Assembly: GCA_036274635.1 (NCBI GenBank)
Contig: DASUFI010000064.1
Coordinates: 1 to 16,190 of the forward strand
Source: DASUFI01 sp036274635
GTDB lineage: Bacteria; Planctomycetota; B15-G4
Length of the DNA: 16,190 nt
Direction of reading: 5' to 3'
Of this stretch, positions 14,714 to 16,190 are shown in pieces; the first letter of the stretch is position 1, and every line of letters starts with the position of its first letter. The notes beneath the pieces are model-generated. The model worked only from the letters and a program-made list of their open reading frames with translations, made no database searches and was not told where the DNA came from. Position numbers and translations under genes: made by a program.

Positions 14714-16190
14714 ATGGCGCGCGCCCCGCTGCTGCTCGCATTCCTGGCCGCGGCGTGCGCGACCCGAACGCCCGATCTGCCTGCGCGGCTGGCGCCGCCG
14801 CCCGCCGCCGCGGCCCCCGCGGACGAGATGGCCACGGAGCCTGTCGCGCCCACCGCAGCCGCCACACGCATCCGCGACATCCAGGGTGCCGCACAGCGCT
14901 CGCCCCTCGACGGCCAGGCGGTGGTCGACGTGCCCGGCATCGTGACCGCGGTCGTGAAGCGCGGCTTCTGGCTGCAGGACCCGGCTCCCGACGAGGACCC
15001 CGCCACCTCCGAGGCGCTCTTCGTGCACCTCGACCCGCCGCAGCTGGACGGCGCACCGCTGCGCCCGGGCGACGAGTTGCTCGTTTCGGGCACGGTGGGC
15101 GAGTACGTGCCCGCCAGCCGCAAGGGCCAGCTGCCCGTCACGCAGATCGACACGCCCACGCTGCGGCGCGTCGCGCGCGACCGGCCCTGCCCCGCGCTCG
15201 TGCGCGTCGGCCGCGGCGGCCGCCGGCCGCCCACGGACATCGTGTGCGATGACGCGCGCGACGGCGACGCCTGCGCCGGGCCCTTCGATCCCGCGCACGA
15301 CGGCCTCGACTTCTGGGAGAGCCTCGAGGGGATGCTCGTGGAGCTGGATGAGCCGGTGGCCTGCTCGCCCACCTCGTCACTGGGCGAGCTGTGGGTGCTG
15401 GCCGATGGCGGCGCCGACGTCACCGGCCGCAACGCGCGCGGCGGCGTCACGCTGCGCGCCGGCGACGTCAACCCCGAGCGCATCCAGCTCGCGTCGCTGC
15501 TGGCGCCCGTCGCGCGTGTCGACGTGGGCACGCGGCTCGCGCAGGACGGCCAGCCGCGAGTGCGCGGCGTGCTGGACTACGCCTTCGCCAACTGGCGCCT
15601 CGACGTGCTCGCGCCCGTGACGGCCGCCGGCGGCGGCGTCGCGCCCGAGAGCGTGCCAGCCGCGGCCGCTCCGGACCGCGAGCTGCTCGTCGCCTGCCTC
15701 AACCTCGAGAACCTCTCGCCTGCCAGCGACGCGGCCAAGCTGGCGGGGCTCGCGCGCCTGATCGGGGACAGCCTCGCGGCGCCGGACATCCTCGCGGTGG
15801 AGGAGGTGCAGGACGACAGCGGGCCGGTGAAGGACGGCACCGTCTCCGCCGCCGGCACGCTGCGCGCGCTGACTGATGCGATCGTCGCCGCCGGCGGCCC
15901 GCGCTACCGCAGCGCCGACATCGCGCCCGCCGACGGCGCGGACGGCGGCCAGCCCGGCGCCAACATCCGCTGCGCCCTGCTCTGGCGCGAGGACCGCGGC
16001 GTGCGCCTCGTCGAGCGCCCCGGCGCCGCCGCCGCACACGTCGTGCGCGAGGGCGACGCGCCCGCGCTGCGGCCCAGCCCCGCCCTCGTCGCGCCGCAGG
16101 AGCCGTGCTGGAAGGACTCGCGCAAGCCGCTGGCGGCGGAGTTTCGCTGGGGCGGCGGTGCGGCGCTGTTCGTGATCGCCAACCACTGGT
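14714..16190 (+). CDS. secreted ExeM-type endonuclease/exonuclease/phosphatase protein (3' end cut)
   Basis: The frame is open from ATG 14714 through the right edge, giving 492 residues and no stop. A short signal peptide (RAPLLLAFLAAAC) ends in a cysteine at residue 15; AAAC is only a weak lipobox, so lipoprotein anchoring is uncertain. TRIRDIQGAAQRSPLDGQAV (IQG at 56-58) and GFWLQDPAPDEDPATSEALFV match the N-terminal OB-fold of ExeM-like extracellular nucleases. The nuclease domain starts near 325 with ACLNLENLSP (N330, E332, N333). It continues with PDILAVEEVQD (E363, E364), GANIRCALLW (N417, R419) and DSRKPLAAEF, and is cut just after the catalytic-type histidine of IANHW (H491). It probably degrades DNA, or less likely another phosphodiester, outside the cytoplasm. 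It is divergent from the FG-GAP gene. The missing C-terminus should hold the final SDH-like catalytic motif. Confidence 0.88.
   Translation, partial: MARAPLLLAFLAAACATRTPDLPARLAPPPAAAAPADEMATEPVAPTAAATRIRDIQGAAQRSPLDGQAVVDVPGIVTAVVKRGFWLQDPAPDEDPATSEALFVHLDPPQLDGAPLRPGDELLVSGTVGEYVPASRKGQLPVTQIDTPTLRRVARDRPCPALVRVGRGGRRPPTDIVCDDARDGDACAGPFDPAHDGLDFWESLEGMLVELDEPVACSPTSSLGELWVLADGGADVTGRNARGGVTLRAGDVNPERIQLASLLAPVARVDVGTRLAQDGQPRVRGVLDYAFANWRLDVLAPVTAAGGGVAPESVPAAAAPDRELLVACLNLENLSPASDAAKLAGLARLIGDSLAAPDILAVEEVQDDSGPVKDGTVSAAGTLRALTDAIVAAGGPRYRSADIAPADGADGGQPGANIRCALLWREDRGVRLVERPGAAAAHVVREGDAPALRPSPALVAPQEPCWKDSRKPLAAEFRWGGGAALFVIANHW

Noticed and set aside
11730..14945. 1071-codon + strand frame opposite the FG-GAP gene
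   Set aside because: It is antisense to a well-supported gene, rich in V, G, A, R and E from the complement of Asp/Gly-rich repeats, and has no recognisable family.
11338..15531. 1397-codon open frame on the - strand
   Set aside because: It is out of frame with the FG-GAP gene, whose own frame gives a signal peptide and seven calcium-binding loops. The translation is low-complexity R/G/A/P sequence.

Overview
The window is about 16.2 kb of very GC-rich bacterial DNA, almost fully coding, with third codon positions dominated by G and C. The high GC causes long open frames on the opposite strands of real genes. No rRNA, tRNA, CRISPR array, transposase or phage gene was seen. The gene content suggests a Planctomycetota-like (or possibly myxobacterial or acidobacterial) chromosome. 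It includes a RedB-type thioredoxin-like protein, large secreted FG-GAP/VCBS repeat and carboxypeptidase-regulatory-like proteins, and a C-terminal module that I associate from memory with secreted planctomycete proteins. Shine-Dalgarno sites are nearly absent. The assignment is an inference; there is no marker gene here to settle it.

Region 1 (1-4542) is a glycerol / glycerol-3-phosphate unit. glpK (glycerol kinase) and glpD (FAD-dependent glycerol-3-phosphate dehydrogenase) are separated by one base on the + strand. They converge on a UgpQ-type glycerophosphodiester phosphodiesterase on the - strand, which sits downstream of a small HTH regulator on the same strand. GDPD releases glycerol-3-phosphate, GlpK makes it from glycerol, and GlpD oxidises it to DHAP, so the three enzymes form one catabolic route. 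A possible divergent gene runs off the left edge.

Region 2 (4543-4837) is the intergenic space between the HTH regulator and a MATE transporter. It holds a 111-bp nested palindromic element (4621-4731): two degenerate 41-bp direct repeats, 10-bp terminal inverted repeats, a further inner inverted repeat and a perfect 18-bp palindrome. This is the least explained structure in the window. It could be an operator for the adjacent regulator or one copy of a dispersed palindromic repeat.

Region 3 (4838-8007) has a MATE-family efflux protein converging on a membrane-anchored RedB-like thioredoxin-fold protein whose expected CxC motif has lost its second cysteine. A PIG3-type NAD(P)H:quinone oxidoreductase is divergent from it.

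Region 4 (8009-11351) follows the oxidoreductase with one-base spacings. It is a tandem pair of full-length paralogous, membrane-anchored or secreted proteins made of carboxypeptidase-regulatory-like beta-sandwich domains.

Region 5 (11358-16190) contains a 1066-residue secreted FG-GAP/VCBS repeat protein on the - strand. Divergent from it is a secreted ExeM-type endonuclease/exonuclease/phosphatase protein, cut by the right edge of the window.

All four + strand genes that have their own upstream intergenic space carry a TAnnnT hexamer 6-8 nt before the ATG and lack a usable Shine-Dalgarno site, which suggests leaderless transcription. The four - strand genes with complete upstream regions do not show the hexamer.
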